From AP-15 sp963790875 (GTDB lineage: Bacteria > Pseudomonadota > Alphaproteobacteria > ATCC43930 > CGMCC-115725): a stretch of DNA of 64,000 bases. The translations under genes were made by a program, and so were the position numbers. This document shows, piece after piece, positions 8,338-18,493 of this stretch. The stretch is taken from the NCBI GenBank assembly GCA_963790875.1, contig CAWBQT010000016.1, forward strand, positions 310,001-374,000, written 5' to 3'. The notes under the pieces were generated by a model. That model worked only from the letters and a program-made list of their open reading frames with translations. It had not been told where the DNA came from and made no database searches. Every line of letters begins with the position of its first letter. Positions within the stretch are counted from its first letter, which is position 1.

Positions 8338-9297
8338 TCAGCGACTGTCATTCAGGCCCGCCTCGACAGCCGCGAGCAGACCCAGAGCCGACCAATCCAG
8401 TCCGGCCCAGCCACGCGCCATCATTGCAACCAGGCGATCGTGGACGAGGCTCGCGGCGGGCATCGGCACGGCAGCGTGCTCGGCTTCGGCCAACGCCAAT
8501 CGCAGATCCTTGATCGCGAGCGGCACCGCCAATCCCGGCGGGGTATAGCATTCCTCGACAATCTTGCCGCCGTAGGTCTTGTGGACCCGAGAATCGAACA
8601 GCGAATTGGTAAGGACATCGAACGCGAGCTGGCCCCCGACGCCGCCCTTTCGCAACAAGGCCAAAACCTCGCCCATGCATTCGAGCGTCGTCGCGGTGAG
8701 TACATTCGCTGCGAGTTTCATCAAGTTCGCCAATGCGGCGTCTTCGCCGATCATGAATAGTCGCTGCCCAAGGCGCTCGAGCAACGGGCGGACTTTCTCC
8801 ATCGCAGAAGGTGAACCGCCGGCGAGCACGAAAAGCTTTCGCTCCTGCGCGAAGTCCGGATTGCCGAGCACCGGTGCAGCGACGTAACCCTGGCGACGGC
8901 GCGCATGCTCCTCGGCGACGCGGCGAGACATGGCGGGGCTGACCGTGCTTGTCGAAATGTGAACTGCGTCTGGCGCGAGAATGCTCGCCAATCCCTCAGG
9001 CCCGAGTGCGACCGCGGCCAGTGCGTCGTCGTCGGGGAGCGAGGTCACCACGACGTCGCAGGCGGCAAGATCGGCAAGTTGTGCGGCAGCGCGAGCGCCG
9101 CTCACTGCTGCTGTCCGCTTTGGATCTCGGTCATAGACCGACACCCGATGACCGTCTGCCACAAGATTGACGGCAAAAGCCTGTCCCATATGGCCGAGAC
9201 CGATCACGCCGACACGGTTGATGACGAATTCGGCGGATCTGCTGCCGAGCGGCGCGGGTCCGGATGGTTTCATCGTACTGGCGATCGACGCGGTCAT
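8338..9297 (-). CDS. NAD(P)-dependent beta-hydroxyacid dehydrogenase (3-hydroxyisobutyrate dehydrogenase family)
   Basis: This is a roughly 320-residue member of the 6-phosphogluconate/3-hydroxyisobutyrate dehydrogenase family. The Rossmann motif VGVIGLGHMGQAFAVNL is followed by DVVVTSLPDDDAL, the substrate motif HISTSTVSP and the catalytic-Lys helix NLMKLAANVL. The ATG at 9297 (MTASIASTM) follows GAGGTG and is preferred over an upstream one at 9330. The typical reaction is reversible oxidation of a beta-hydroxy acid. It lies between the phosphotransferase and the RND permease gene with no clear functional link. Confidence 0.85.
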   Translation of the reverse strand: MTASIASTMKPSGPAPLGSRSAEFVINRVGVIGLGHMGQAFAVNLVADGHRVSVYDRDPKRTAAVSGARAAAQLADLAACDVVVTSLPDDDALAAVALGPEGLASILAPDAVHISTSTVSPAMSRRVAEEHARRRQGYVAAPVLGNPDFAQERKLFVLAGGSPSAMEKVRPLLERLGQRLFMIGEDAALANLMKLAANVLTATTLECMGEVLALLRKGGVGGQLAFDVLTNSLFDSRVHKTYGGKIVEECYTPPGLAVPLAIKDLRLALAEAEHAAVPMPAASLVHDRLVAMMARGWAGLDWSALGLLAAVEAGLNDSR

Positions 9298-9360
9298 GGG
9301 CACCTCGCTCACCGGAACACCGCAATGCACGGGTCAGCTGCTTAATTCGAAATCTCTGTC

Positions 9361-12300
9361 CTAGCCGGCCGACATCCTCGCATCATCCGCAAGAGGTGCC
9401 ATACCCCGGCCGCCACGGGCGAGCCGTTTGCCGAGGCTGTCCAAGTAGATGTAGACGACGGGTGTCGTGAACAGTGTCAAGAGCTGCGAGACGAGAAGGC
9501 CGCCGACGATGGTATAACCGAGCGGCTGGCGAATCTCCGAGCCGATCCCGGTGCCGAGCATCAGCGGGATGCCCGCGAGCAAAGCGCACACCGTCGTCAT
9601 CAGAATCGGGCGGAAGCGCAGCCGGCAGGCTTCGTGGATCGAGTCCTCGGCACTGAGCCCGCGTTGGCGCTCGGCGGCGAGCGCGAAATCGACCAGCATG
9701 ATGCCGTTCTTTTTGACGATGCCGATCAATAGGATGATGCCGATGATGCCGATCACGTCGAGCGGCATGCCGAACAGCATCAGGGTTATGAGGGCGCCGA
9801 GCCCGGCCGAGGGCAGGGTCGAGATGATTGTCAGCGGATGGATCGTGCTCTCGTAGAGCATGCCCAGGATGATGTAGACCGCGACGAGGGCAACGAGGAT
9901 CAGAATCGGCGTACTGCCGAGCGAATTCTGGAAGGCCTGCGCGCTGCCCTGGAAGCTCGTCGCGATCGACGGCGGCAGGTGCAGCTCTCGGGCCGCCTGT
10001 TGGATCGCCGTTACCGCTGCACCGATGGAGACGTTGGGTGGGAGGTTGAAGCTCAACGTCACCGACGGGAATTGGCCCTGGTGGTTGATCGCAATCGGCG
10101 CCACCGTCGAGGTGATCTTGGCAATCTCGCTCAGCGGTACTTCTTGACCGCTGGACGATGTCGCGAAAATGCGACTGAGGGCGTTCGGTCCGAGCTGGAG
10201 ATTGGGATCGACTTCGAGGATCACAAAATACTGGTTGAGCCGCGTGTAGATGCGCGCCGCGACGCGCTGGCCGAAGGCGTCATAAAGGATCGAATCGACA
10301 ATCGATGGGTTGATGCCAAGCTGCGAGGCAAGCTGGCGGTTGATCTCGATCTTGAGGACCCGGCCGCTGCTCTGCTGGTCGCTGGCGACATCGGTCAGTT
10401 GCGGCAACGTTTGGAGCTTGTGCAAGAGGATTGGTGCCCAGTGATCGAGCTCGTCGTTGTCGACGTCGACCAGCGTGTATTGGTACTGGGTCTTGGACAC
10501 CCGCGCGCCGACTGTAATGTCTTGTGCGGCCTGCATGTACAACGTGATGCCGTAGACCGGCTGCAGCGCCTTGTTCAAGCGCGCGATCACCTGATCGACG
10601 CCAGCCCTCTGCTCGATCGGCTTCAACGTGATGAACACGCGGCCGTCATTCTCGGTCACGGTCGGCCCGCCGGGTCCGATATAGGCATTGGCCGCGGCGA
10701 CTGCCGGGTCTTTCACCACCACCGCCAGAACCGCCCGCATGCGGTCCTTCATCGCCTGCGGCGAGATGTTTTCGGCGCCTTCGGCGACGCCCTGGATCAG
10801 CCCGGTGTCTTCCTGAGGAAAAAAGCCTTTCGGGATTTCGACGAACAGAACGAGGGTCACGACGACGGTCGATATCCATACGAGCAACGTAACAAAGCGG
10901 TGTCGCAAGGCAATGACAAGCCCACGATCGTAAACGGCGGCAAGCCAGTCAAAGAAACGCTCGAGCGCACGCGAGACGAGGCCCGGATGCGCATCGCGTT
11001 CGGCAGTCAAGACGCGGGCGCACATCATCGGAGTCAAAGTCAACGAGACGATCACCGAGACGACGATCGCGACCGCAACGGTAACAGCGAACTCGCGGAA
11101 CAGCAGGCCGACAATGCCGCTCATTAGAAACAACGGGATGAACACCGCAATCAGCGAGATCGAGATCGACAGGATCGTGAAACCGATTTCGCCGGCCCCT
11201 TCGAGAGCGGCCTGCATCGGCGTCTTCCCCTCCTCGATGTGCCGCACGATGTTCTCGATCATGACGATCGCATCGTCGACGACGAAGCCGACGGCGATCG
11301 TCAGCGCCATCAGCGACAGATTGTCGAGGCTGTAGCCGAGCACATACATGACCGCAAACGTGCCGATCAGCGACATCGGCACCGAGATCGCCGGGATCAC
11401 GGTCCCCCAAAGCGTCCGCAGGAAGAGCAGAATGGCGCCGACGACCAGCACTATCGTCAGCAGGAGTGTATGTTGAACATCGGCGACGCTGGCGCGGATC
11501 GTCTGCGTGCGGTCCGATACGATATGGATCTTGAGCGACGGCGGCAGTGAGGCTTCGAGCTGCGGCAATGCTTGCTTGATATGGTCGACGGTGGCGATGA
11601 CGTTGGCGCCGGGCTGGCGCTGGATGGCGATGATGATGGCCGGTTCGGTGTTCATCCAGCCCGCCAAATTCACATCTTGCGGTGCCACGATGACTCGGCC
11701 GACATTGCGCACGCGCACCGGTCCGCTGGCGCCGAAGCTATCGGTGCGATTGGCGAGGATGTAGTTGTCGAACCCTTGCGCCGTCGTCAGCTGATCGTTG
11801 GTCTGCAGCGCGAAGGCCTGATCGGCGCCATATAATGTGCCTTTCGGTTGGTCGACCGTGGCCGTGGCCAGCGCCGTCCGCACGGCCTCGAGGTCGAGGC
11901 TGTCGGCGGCCAGCAGCGTCGGATTGACCTGCACCCGGATCGCCGGGTTCTGCTCGCCGCCGATGCTGACAAGGCCGACGCCGGACATCTGCGAAATTTT
12001 CTGCGCCAGGATGCTGTTGGCATAATCGCTGACGGTCGTGAGCGGCAATGTCTTTGAGGTCAGCGCCAGCATCAGCACCGGCGTATCGGCCGGGTTGGTC
12101 TTGCGATAGATCGGCGGGCTCGGCATGGTCGGCGGCAGCAGGCCCGCCGCCGCATTGATCGCCGCCTGCACCGCCTGCGCCGCCGAATCGACGGTGATGC
12201 TGCGACTGAATTGCAATGTAATCTCGGCATATTCGGTGCCGCTGCTCGAGGTCATTTGCGTCAGGTCGGGTATCTCGCCGAACTGCCGTTCGAGCGGCGT

Positions 12301-12492
12301 CGTGACGGTGCTGGCAACGGTCTGCGCATCCGCACCCGGCAATTGCGCGGTGACCAGGATCGTCGGCGAGTCGATGTTCGGCAAGGCCGCCACCGGCAAC
12401 AGCTCGTAGCCGATGAGACCCAGCAGCAGGATTGCCACCATCAGCATCGCGGTGGCGATCGGCCTGCCGATGAATGTCGCTGAAATGTTCAT
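9361..12492 (-). CDS. RND-family efflux transporter permease (HAE1 type)
   Basis: This 1043-residue inner-membrane proton antiporter is of usual family length. It begins MNISATFIGRPIATAMLMVA, the first transmembrane helix, and has the large periplasmic loops. The TM4 segment VGFVVDDAIVMIENIVRH carries the paired Asp residues of the proton relay. The TM11 segment ILLIGIVKKNGIMLVDFAL is also conserved. The sequence resembles MdtB/MdtC-like multidrug pumps. It overlaps the end of the adaptor gene by 4 bp, so the two are translationally coupled. No outer-membrane factor gene is nearby, so the pump would share one encoded elsewhere. Confidence 0.93.
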   Translation of the reverse strand: MNISATFIGRPIATAMLMVAILLLGLIGYELLPVAALPNIDSPTILVTAQLPGADAQTVASTVTTPLERQFGEIPDLTQMTSSSGTEYAEITLQFSRSITVDSAAQAVQAAINAAAGLLPPTMPSPPIYRKTNPADTPVLMLALTSKTLPLTTVSDYANSILAQKISQMSGVGLVSIGGEQNPAIRVQVNPTLLAADSLDLEAVRTALATATVDQPKGTLYGADQAFALQTNDQLTTAQGFDNYILANRTDSFGASGPVRVRNVGRVIVAPQDVNLAGWMNTEPAIIIAIQRQPGANVIATVDHIKQALPQLEASLPPSLKIHIVSDRTQTIRASVADVQHTLLLTIVLVVGAILLFLRTLWGTVIPAISVPMSLIGTFAVMYVLGYSLDNLSLMALTIAVGFVVDDAIVMIENIVRHIEEGKTPMQAALEGAGEIGFTILSISISLIAVFIPLFLMSGIVGLLFREFAVTVAVAIVVSVIVSLTLTPMMCARVLTAERDAHPGLVSRALERFFDWLAAVYDRGLVIALRHRFVTLLVWISTVVVTLVLFVEIPKGFFPQEDTGLIQGVAEGAENISPQAMKDRMRAVLAVVVKDPAVAAANAYIGPGGPTVTENDGRVFITLKPIEQRAGVDQVIARLNKALQPVYGITLYMQAAQDITVGARVSKTQYQYTLVDVDNDELDHWAPILLHKLQTLPQLTDVASDQQSSGRVLKIEINRQLASQLGINPSIVDSILYDAFGQRVAARIYTRLNQYFVILEVDPNLQLGPNALSRIFATSSSGQEVPLSEIAKITSTVAPIAINHQGQFPSVTLSFNLPPNVSIGAAVTAIQQAARELHLPPSIATSFQGSAQAFQNSLGSTPILILVALVAVYIILGMLYESTIHPLTIISTLPSAGLGALITLMLFGMPLDVIGIIGIILLIGIVKKNGIMLVDFALAAERQRGLSAEDSIHEACRLRFRPILMTTVCALLAGIPLMLGTGIGSEIRQPLGYTIVGGLLVSQLLTLFTTPVVYIYLDSLGKRLARGGRGMAPLADDARMSAG

Positions 12493-13784
12493 GGCAACAG
12501 TCCCGCGCTGGCTGCGCTAGGGTTCGACACGGCTTCCGGGTAGTTCGGGTTGGCGAGCGACACCACGGTACCCGGCGTCAGCCGGTATTGGCCGCGCACC
12601 ACCACCGTCGCCCCGGCGTGCAAGCCTTGGTCGATCAGCGCCTTGCCGTTGAGCGTCTCGCGCACCGTGACCGGCTGCATCGCTACTTTGTGTCCGGGGC
12701 CGACAACGAAAGCATACTGTCCGTCAGGCCCTTGCTGGATGGCATCGAGCGGGACCGTCAGACCATTGTCCTGCACTTGCGTCACGACCCTGACATCGAC
12801 GAACATGCCGGGCCACAACCGGCGATGCGGATTGGGGAAGATCGCTTTGAGCGAAATCGTTCCGGAGGTGGTGTTGGCTTGGTTGTCGATCGCGGCGAGG
12901 GTACCGGTATCGAGTACCGTCTTGCCGTCCGCGCTCAATGCGATGACTCTGACCGATCCCTTTGCGAGAGCCTCCTGCACGGCCGGAATGTCGGCTGCAG
13001 CCAGTGTAAACATGACGCTGGCGGGCTGGATCTGGTTTATCACCACCAAGGCATTCGGCTCGCCTGGAAAACTTCGCGTCGTGCTGGCATGGATGATGTT
13101 GCCGACATCGAGCAGCCGGATCCCGGCAATCCCGTCGAACGGTGCCACGAGCTTCGTGTAGCCGAGTTCGGTCTTCGCATATTCGATCGCCGCCTCGTCG
13201 CCTTTGATCGTCGCCGCCTCCTGGGCGATCCGGGCCTGCTGGGTCGCGACCTGCTGCGCGGGGGCAAACCCCTGCCGTGCTAATGGCACGTATCGGCCGA
13301 GATTGATTTGCCCATTTTCGAGGTGTGCCTCGTCGCGCGCCAGGTTGGCCTCCGCCTGATCGACCTGCGATTGGTAGGTGCTCGGATCGAGTTGGGCCAG
13401 GAGTTGGCCCTTCTTGACCAACTGGCCGTCCTTGAAATCAATGGCGACGATCGGCTCGGTGATCATGCTGCGGACCGTCGCCGTATTGAGTGCCGTCACA
13501 TTGCCGATCCCGGTCAGCACGATCGGGAAATTTTCCGCCCGAACGGTCGCGGCAATCACCGGGACCGGCGGCTGAGGCTCCGGCATCGTGCCGGGAGAGT
13601 GCCGCGTGAAATGCTGCCAACCGAGATAAGCCCCGGCAACGAGCACGAGCATGACGAGCCCGGCGGAGAGAGGTGCGGTCCCCCGCCGTCTTGTGCGAGG
13701 ACGGTTTGTGCCGGGCTCGGGAGCCGTCACTGGCGAGGCAGTCGAGGGCGACATTCCGTGAGTGTCCGCGTCGATCATCGGCAT
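12489..13784 (-). CDS. RND efflux periplasmic adaptor subunit (membrane fusion protein)
   Basis: This is the partner of the downstream RND permease. After a cytoplasmic N-terminus there is one membrane anchor (SAGLVMLVLVAGAYLGW). Then come the lipoyl half-motifs (DFKDGQLVKKGQLLAQLDPS and LVAPFDGIAGI), an alpha-helical hairpin rich in Ala, Glu and Gln, and a beta-barrel domain ending with LTPGTVVSLANPN. The frame is open up to 13934, but the ATG at 13784 (MPMIDADTHG) is the better start because the upstream part covers a GC-rich hairpin. The product carries drugs from the permease to an outer-membrane channel. It is the first gene of a two-gene operon. Confidence 0.88.
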   Translation of the reverse strand: MPMIDADTHGMSPSTASPVTAPEPGTNRPRTRRRGTAPLSAGLVMLVLVAGAYLGWQHFTRHSPGTMPEPQPPVPVIAATVRAENFPIVLTGIGNVTALNTATVRSMITEPIVAIDFKDGQLVKKGQLLAQLDPSTYQSQVDQAEANLARDEAHLENGQINLGRYVPLARQGFAPAQQVATQQARIAQEAATIKGDEAAIEYAKTELGYTKLVAPFDGIAGIRLLDVGNIIHASTTRSFPGEPNALVVINQIQPASVMFTLAAADIPAVQEALAKGSVRVIALSADGKTVLDTGTLAAIDNQANTTSGTISLKAIFPNPHRRLWPGMFVDVRVVTQVQDNGLTVPLDAIQQGPDGQYAFVVGPGHKVAMQPVTVRETLNGKALIDQGLHAGATVVVRGQYRLTPGTVVSLANPNYPEAVSNPSAASAGLLP

Positions 13785-13863
13785 CGACCCTGTAGCGCCG
13801 GGCAGAATAGCAGGAACATCGGGCGTCGGTGCGTGGAGAACTGATGTGTCCGCCGGAAAGAAT

Positions 13864-13898
13864 GCGGCCGGCCCCGGGGGAGGGGAGGGGCCGGCCGC
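13864..13898 (-). terminator. GC-rich hairpin, probable terminator of dps
   Basis: GCGGCCGGCCCC (13864-13875) and GGGGCCGGCCGC (13887-13898) form a 12-bp perfect stem with an 11-nt loop. It lies 73 bp downstream of the dps stop codon and upstream of the RND operon on the same strand, where a terminator would separate the two units. There is no clear T-run, so termination is inferred from position. Confidence 0.5.
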
Positions 13899-13970
13899 GA
13901 GCGACCCGGCTGAGGAGGAGAAAAGCCGGGCCAAATCGCTGTTGGCGGCTCGATCGCCTGATGCCGGGCG

Positions 13971-14447
13971 TCAGCCGTGGAGGTGCAACTCGACCAGCCA
14001 GAGCTCCTTATCGACGCCGCGCGATACTTCGGTAAAGACATCGGAGGTGTCCTGGTCGCCGAACGAAGCGGACTCGTCGATCGCCTTGCGGGCGGAATCG
14101 CCGAATGCCGAGAGCGCCGCCGTCACGGCCGCAAGATGGGCTTTCTCGCCGGCGACGCCGAGCGTGTAGCGCTCGAGGAACGACCGTTCGACCGCGACCT
14201 GGACGGTCCCTTCGGCGGTGCCGCCGAGCGCCGCCGCGCGTTCGGCAATCGTATCTGAATAGCCTTCGACCATGTCCGCCACTTTGTCGAAAAGCTCATG
14301 GATCGCGATGAAGGCAGGACCGCGCACATTCCAGTGCGCCTGCTTGACCTGGGCGTGCAGATCGATGGCCGCGGCGAGGTGCCGGTTCAGCAATTCGACG
14401 GCCTTGACGCGGACGTTTTCGGAGAGGGTATTGGCGGTGCGATACAT
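13971..14447 (-). CDS. dps: Dps-family DNA starvation/stationary-phase protection protein
   Basis: This 158-residue ferritin-like protein has the usual Dps length. The ferroxidase residues lie in LHAQVKQAHWNVRGPAFIAI (His and neighbours) and HELFDKVADMVEGYSDTIAER (Asp and Glu). It forms a dodecamer that binds DNA and oxidises ferrous iron with peroxide, protecting the cell in stationary phase. AGGAGAACCGACG precedes the ATG at 14447. It is a single gene, with a hairpin downstream. Confidence 0.92.
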   Translation of the reverse strand: MYRTANTLSENVRVKAVELLNRHLAAAIDLHAQVKQAHWNVRGPAFIAIHELFDKVADMVEGYSDTIAERAAALGGTAEGTVQVAVERSFLERYTLGVAGEKAHLAAVTAALSAFGDSARKAIDESASFGDQDTSDVFTEVSRGVDKELWLVELHLHG

Positions 14448-14797
14448 CGTCGGTTCTCCTGATCGAGCCCGAATGCGGCATGCGCCGCTCCCACTCGCTA
14501 TTGCAATTGGGGAGCATCGCGTCGGAACCGAGTAAACAGGGGTGAATTCCGGTAAATCATCGTCAACCTGGTGTGTCGTCCGTTCGGACCCGGCCGACGG
14601 TCCGCCGACGCGACCACCGTGCGACGATCCGGTGGCCGGCGACATGCCGGACGATCAGCGGCGCCGACCGCGTGTTCCGAGCGTCCGACCGCTGCCTCAG
14701 CGGCGCGCGACCATGTGCCGAAAGTTGCGCGAGATTGAGTGCGCGCTGCTGGCGCTCCGCCCATGCCGAGGCAGGTTCCGCCGATAGAAGGGCCCGC

Positions 14798-14971
14798 TCA
14801 CGAACGCGATCCGAGTTTCGGATCGCTGCGGCGCTCGAAGAGATCAGCCTGCACTTCGAGGTCTTCGGCCGTGCGCAACCGCGCTGCCCAGATCGCCGGG
14901 TTTCCGGCGCGCTCGGCGAAGGCGCGATACCAGGAAGCGAGGTCGCGGAGTTTGCTCGGATCGATTTCCAT
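14798..14971 (-). CDS. Small conserved protein of unknown function
   Basis: A 57-residue product starts MEIDPSKLRDLASWYRAFAE and continues RAGNPAIWAARLRTAEDLEV to PKLGSRS. The ATG at 14971 is preceded by GGAGAGCACCTCT. Composition and codon pattern are those of a real gene: an amphipathic helical protein without membrane segments. It resembles short rhizobial hypothetical proteins. The role is unknown; it stands alone between dps and a DUF883-like gene. Confidence 0.6.
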   Translation of the reverse strand: MEIDPSKLRDLASWYRAFAERAGNPAIWAARLRTAEDLEVQADLFERRSDPKLGSRS

Positions 14972-15467
14972 AGAGGTGCTCTCCGTTGGGCCCGCTCGGC
15001 GTCAGCGACGCGCAATCGCCGATATTGTTCGGGCGCCCTGGGCCTGTGCGGCCGGACCTCAACCGCGCCGCGCGCAGCAGCATATGGACAATCGAGCAAT
15101 TACCACCAGGAAAAACTTGTAAAAAACAGTGAATTACCCGTTATCCGCGTTGTTGGGGCTCTTCTTCAGATTGCGCGCGGCGGGGTCCGCGGACCCGTTC
15201 CCGTCCGGCGGCCGCCGGTCAACCTCGCCGCATCACCTCGTCGCCGAATGTCGCCGGTTCGTCGATTGCCCGGCGGTCACTCCGCGGATCGGGAGACATC
15301 GTCGACAGTAAACAAACTTTAAAATCAAGCCAGATCGCGGGCCTGCAGGGGCCTGGAGAAACGGCTCTGCAGCTAGACAAACGGCTTTGTGTGAGGCCCG
15401 GAGCGTTTTCGTCGATGGGTTGTTTATGATGCGGAGGCCTTTCGATGTGGAGCAAACTGGAGATAGC
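14972..15467. other. Intergenic region without a recognised gene
   Basis: About 500 bp lie between the divergent small genes at 14971 and 15468. The part around 15090-15130 is less GC-rich and could hold promoters for both, but no convincing -35/-10 pair or coding frame was identified. Confidence 0.4.
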
Positions 15468-15782
15468 ATGGACGACAACCGCATTGGAGATCAGACAAGT
15501 AAAATCACGAGTGACTTGAAGGAAGGTATCGTCAGCGTGGTGGAAAAAGCCAGCGACTTGGGCGGAAAGGCGGAGACCACGGCGGCCGAAGCGGGGAAAA
15601 CGATCCGAGGTGCAGCAATCGAAGCCGGCAAGAAAGTATCTGATGTGGCGGCGGAGACCCACAGGCAGGGTGTGAAGGCTGGCGACTATCTGAGCCGGCG
15701 CACTGCAGAACAGCCATTGCTTGCGCTCGTGCTTGCGGTGACCGTCGGCTATGCAATTGCCTACCTGGTGCATCGGCGATGA
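15468..15782 (+). CDS. DUF883/ElaB-YqjD-like membrane-anchored small protein
   Basis: This is a 104-residue product, MDDNRIGDQTSKITSDLKEG and onward. A long Ala/Lys/Glu-rich helix (VEKASDLGGKAETTAAEAGK) leads to one C-terminal membrane segment (PLLALVLAVTVGYAIAYLV) ending in HRR. This is the architecture of ElaB/YqjD proteins, which tether ribosomes to the inner membrane in stationary phase in E. coli. GGAGATAGC precedes the ATG. The frame extends upstream to 15387, but without a ribosome site. Confidence 0.75.
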   Translation: MDDNRIGDQTSKITSDLKEGIVSVVEKASDLGGKAETTAAEAGKTIRGAAIEAGKKVSDVAAETHRQGVKAGDYLSRRTAEQPLLALVLAVTVGYAIAYLVHRR

Positions 15783-16384
15783 TCCCCCTGCGACGGGTTG
15801 CGCGGCGCGGACCCGTGCCGATCCAATCGCGGCTGGAATTCAGGACGATGCCCGCGACGCCATGAGGTTGCGCCGCGCTGTCCTTTGCGTTCTGGGCGCA
15901 CGACTCACAGAAATCTCGAAGACTTGATATGTAGATAAGCAACGCCGCCGAGAAAATCCGAAGAGATCACGCCGTACCAAGAGACGCGTTCGGTTCGCCA
16001 ACGGGAAACCGGTACACTCGCGCAACCCAAGCAGGGTCATGCCGTATTTCACTTCTGGCCCGGATGCGCCAATTGCGACCGCGGGATCGTCCAACGGGGG
16101 CTGCGCCTTGGCGCTCGTCGGAGTCTTGCCGCCGACGGATTCGCCTGCGAGATTATTCCGGAAACGCGGTTCTGATTATCGAGAGCGAGATGTTCGGACA
16201 ACCGACATTGTGAGCAGAGTGGAAGAGCGAATACGGCGAGCGACCGGAGGACATCCGTGGGCTCGTGCTCGAACTCGCACGTGGCACTGTCCGTGGTCAC
16301 CTGCCCATCATGGTGCGCGCTGACCGAGGGGCGCGGGACAGACCATCGCCCGGACCGAAAGAGAAATTGGAGGGGGAACCGAGC
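15783..16384. other. Intergenic region upstream of kup, no clear gene
   Basis: There is no convincing coding frame in 600 bp. A short plus-strand stretch near 16155-16205 would read DYSGNAVLIIESEMFGQ, reminiscent of the start of a response-regulator receiver domain, but it stops at once. The remainder shows no family signature. GGAGGGGG at about 16369 is the kup ribosome site. Confidence 0.35.
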
Positions 16385-18341
16385 ATGGCGGACCGGACCG
16401 GCAGCGCCGCGTCTTCGACCGAGGCCATCCCGGCTGGGCACGCGGCACCGACGGCCGCCGAAGATCGGGAGGGGTCGCCGGTCCCGAGCGGTCTCGCCGG
16501 GCTCTCGGTTGCGGCGCTCGGGGTCGTGTTCGGCGATATCGGGACGAGCCCGGTGTACACCTTTCGGGAGTGCTTCAACCCCGAGCGCGGACTGGCGTTC
16601 GCGCCCGAAAACGTGCTCGGCGTGCTGTCGCTGATCGTGTGGGCGCTGATCCTTGTCGTCGCCGTCAAATACGTTTTGTTGATCATGCGCGCGGACAATC
16701 AGGGCGAAGGCGGGATCTTGGCCCTGCTGGCGCTCGCCCAAGAGGCAGCGCGAAGCCCTCGCGCACGCGCAATTCTCGTTCTCCTCGCCATCGGCGGCGC
16801 CGCGTTGTTTTACGGCGACAGCATAATCACACCGGCAATTTCCGTCCTGAGCGCGATCGAAGGGATCGGCGTCGGCACCCCGGCGTTGAGCCGGTTCGTC
16901 CTGCCGCTCACAATTGTCGTGCTGGTGGTGCTGTTCGTCCTTCAAAAGCGCGGTACCGAGAGCGTCGGCCGGTTCTTCGGCCCGGTCATGCTGGTGTGGT
17001 TCGCGGTGATCGGGGTCGACGGGTTGATCCAGATCGCCGAAGCCCCGCGCGTGCTGGCGGCGCTGAACCCGATGCACGCCTTCAGGATCTTCAGTGCGTC
17101 GCCGGTGACTGGCTTTCTGGTGCTTGGTGCCGTGTCGCTCGCGATCACCGGCGGCGAGGCGCTTTACGCCGATATGGGCCATTTCGGGCGGTTCCCGATC
17201 AGGCTCGCGTGGTTTGCTCTGGTGCTGCCCGCCCTTGTCCTCAATTATTTTGGACAGGGTGCGTTGATCCTCGGCGACAAGACAGCACTTCGAGAACCCG
17301 TTCTTCCGCATGGTGCCTGTGTGGGGGCTGCTCCCGCTGGTGCTACTATCGACTGCAGCGACCGTGATCGCGTCGCAGGCAGTGATCTCCGGTGCCTTCT
17401 CGCTGTCGCGCCAGGCGATCCAGCTGGGGCTGATGCCGCAGCTCGATATCTATCAAACCTCGGCGCAAGCGCGCGGTCAGATCTACATCTCGCAGATCAA
17501 TTGGCTGCTGCTGGTGGCGGTGCTGGCGCTGGTTCTGGGCTTCAGGAGTTCGAGTGCCCTCGCCTCGGCTTACGGCTTTGCGGTCACCGGAACAATGACC
17601 CTCACTACAGTGCTCATCGGCGCCGTCATGCGTGGCGTCTGGGGATGGCGATGGCCGAAGATCGCCGCCGTGCTGATACCGATCATGATCGTGGACCTCG
17701 CATTGTTCGGCTCGAATTCGCTGAAGATCCCGACCGGCGGTTGGTTCCCGTTGGTGATCGGGATCGTCATGTTCACGATCATGACCACCTGGCGTACTGG
17801 CCGTCGGCTGGTTCTGGCGCAGCTGGAGCGCGAAACGATGCCGCTGGCGGCGTTTCTCGCCACCTGCGAGGAGGCGCCGGAGGCCCGAGTCTCCGGCACC
17901 GCGGTCTTCTTCAGCACCCATACCGAGCACGTGCCCCCGGCCTTGCAGCTGAACCTCAAGCACAACAAGGTGCTGCACCGGACGGTGCTGCTCGTCCGCG
18001 TAGCGACCGACAATATTCCGCGGGTCGCGGGTCCGGACCGGATAACGGCGCGCGAACTCGGCGGCGGCTTTTGGCAGATCGATGCACATTTCGGGTTCGC
18101 CCAGACGCCGAACGTGCCGCGCGAGCTGTGTCGTACGGCAATCCCGGGGCTCGACCTGGATCTCGACAAGATCTCCTTCTTCGTCGGGCGCGCCAACGTC
18201 AAATCGACGCCCCGGCCCGGGATGGCTCGCTGGCGCGAGCGCCTCTACATCGTCCTCACGCGGCTCGCGACGCGGTCGACCGAGTTCTTCCGGATCCCTC
18301 CGGACCGCGTCATCGAACTTGGCGCCGAGGTTGAGATCTGA
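16385..18341 (+). pseudogene. kup: Kup-family K+ transporter, interrupted by one frameshift
   Basis: Two adjoining frames together give a complete KUP/HAK/KT potassium-proton symporter. The first (from the ATG at 16385 after GGAGGGGG) has LGVVFGDIGTSPVYTFRE, RADNQGEGGILALLAL and FYGDSIITPAISVLSA, then LVLNYFGQGALILGDKTA. At about 17284-17291 the reading shifts, and the second frame resumes with FENPFFRMVPVWGLLPLVLL, then VIASQAVISGAFSLSRQAIQ, through to the cytoplasmic tail. One extra or two missing bases would explain it. Everything else, including the 12-helix membrane part, is well preserved, so the lesion is recent or a sequencing error. Confidence 0.85.
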
Positions 18342-18404
18342 CGTGTCGTTGTAACCGGCCGCGACAGCGTTGATGATCGCGGACCACCTCGCGCTCATCG
18401 ACGG

Positions 18405-18493
18405 CCCCGCCGGATGCGGGAACCGGCAATCGCGGCGGGACTGTCGGCCGGTTTGCGGCCCGCCAGCAGCCTGAACTTGCCTATCGACCCCAT
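18405..18493 (-). pseudogene. 5' fragment of a duplicated AI-2E permease gene
   Basis: From the ATG at 18493 the minus strand reads MGSIGKFRLLAGRKPADSPA, nearly identical to the start of the intact AI-2E family gene at 28703. After about 22 codons similarity ends. No membrane domain is present, so this is a dead start left by the duplication. Confidence 0.65.

Noticed and set aside
9838..11127. A 429-codon plus-strand frame inside the RND permease
   Set aside because: It is antisense to a family-length RND permease with all motifs.
15783..16384. Possible response-regulator start (AVLIIESEM) near 16170
   Set aside because: Only about 15 codons match loosely before a stop; too little for a call.
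16049..17311. A 420-codon minus-strand open frame opposite kup
   Set aside because: It is the antisense of a clearly homologous kup frame in GC-rich DNA; its composition (Arg, His, Gln, Asp) is that of a shadow frame.
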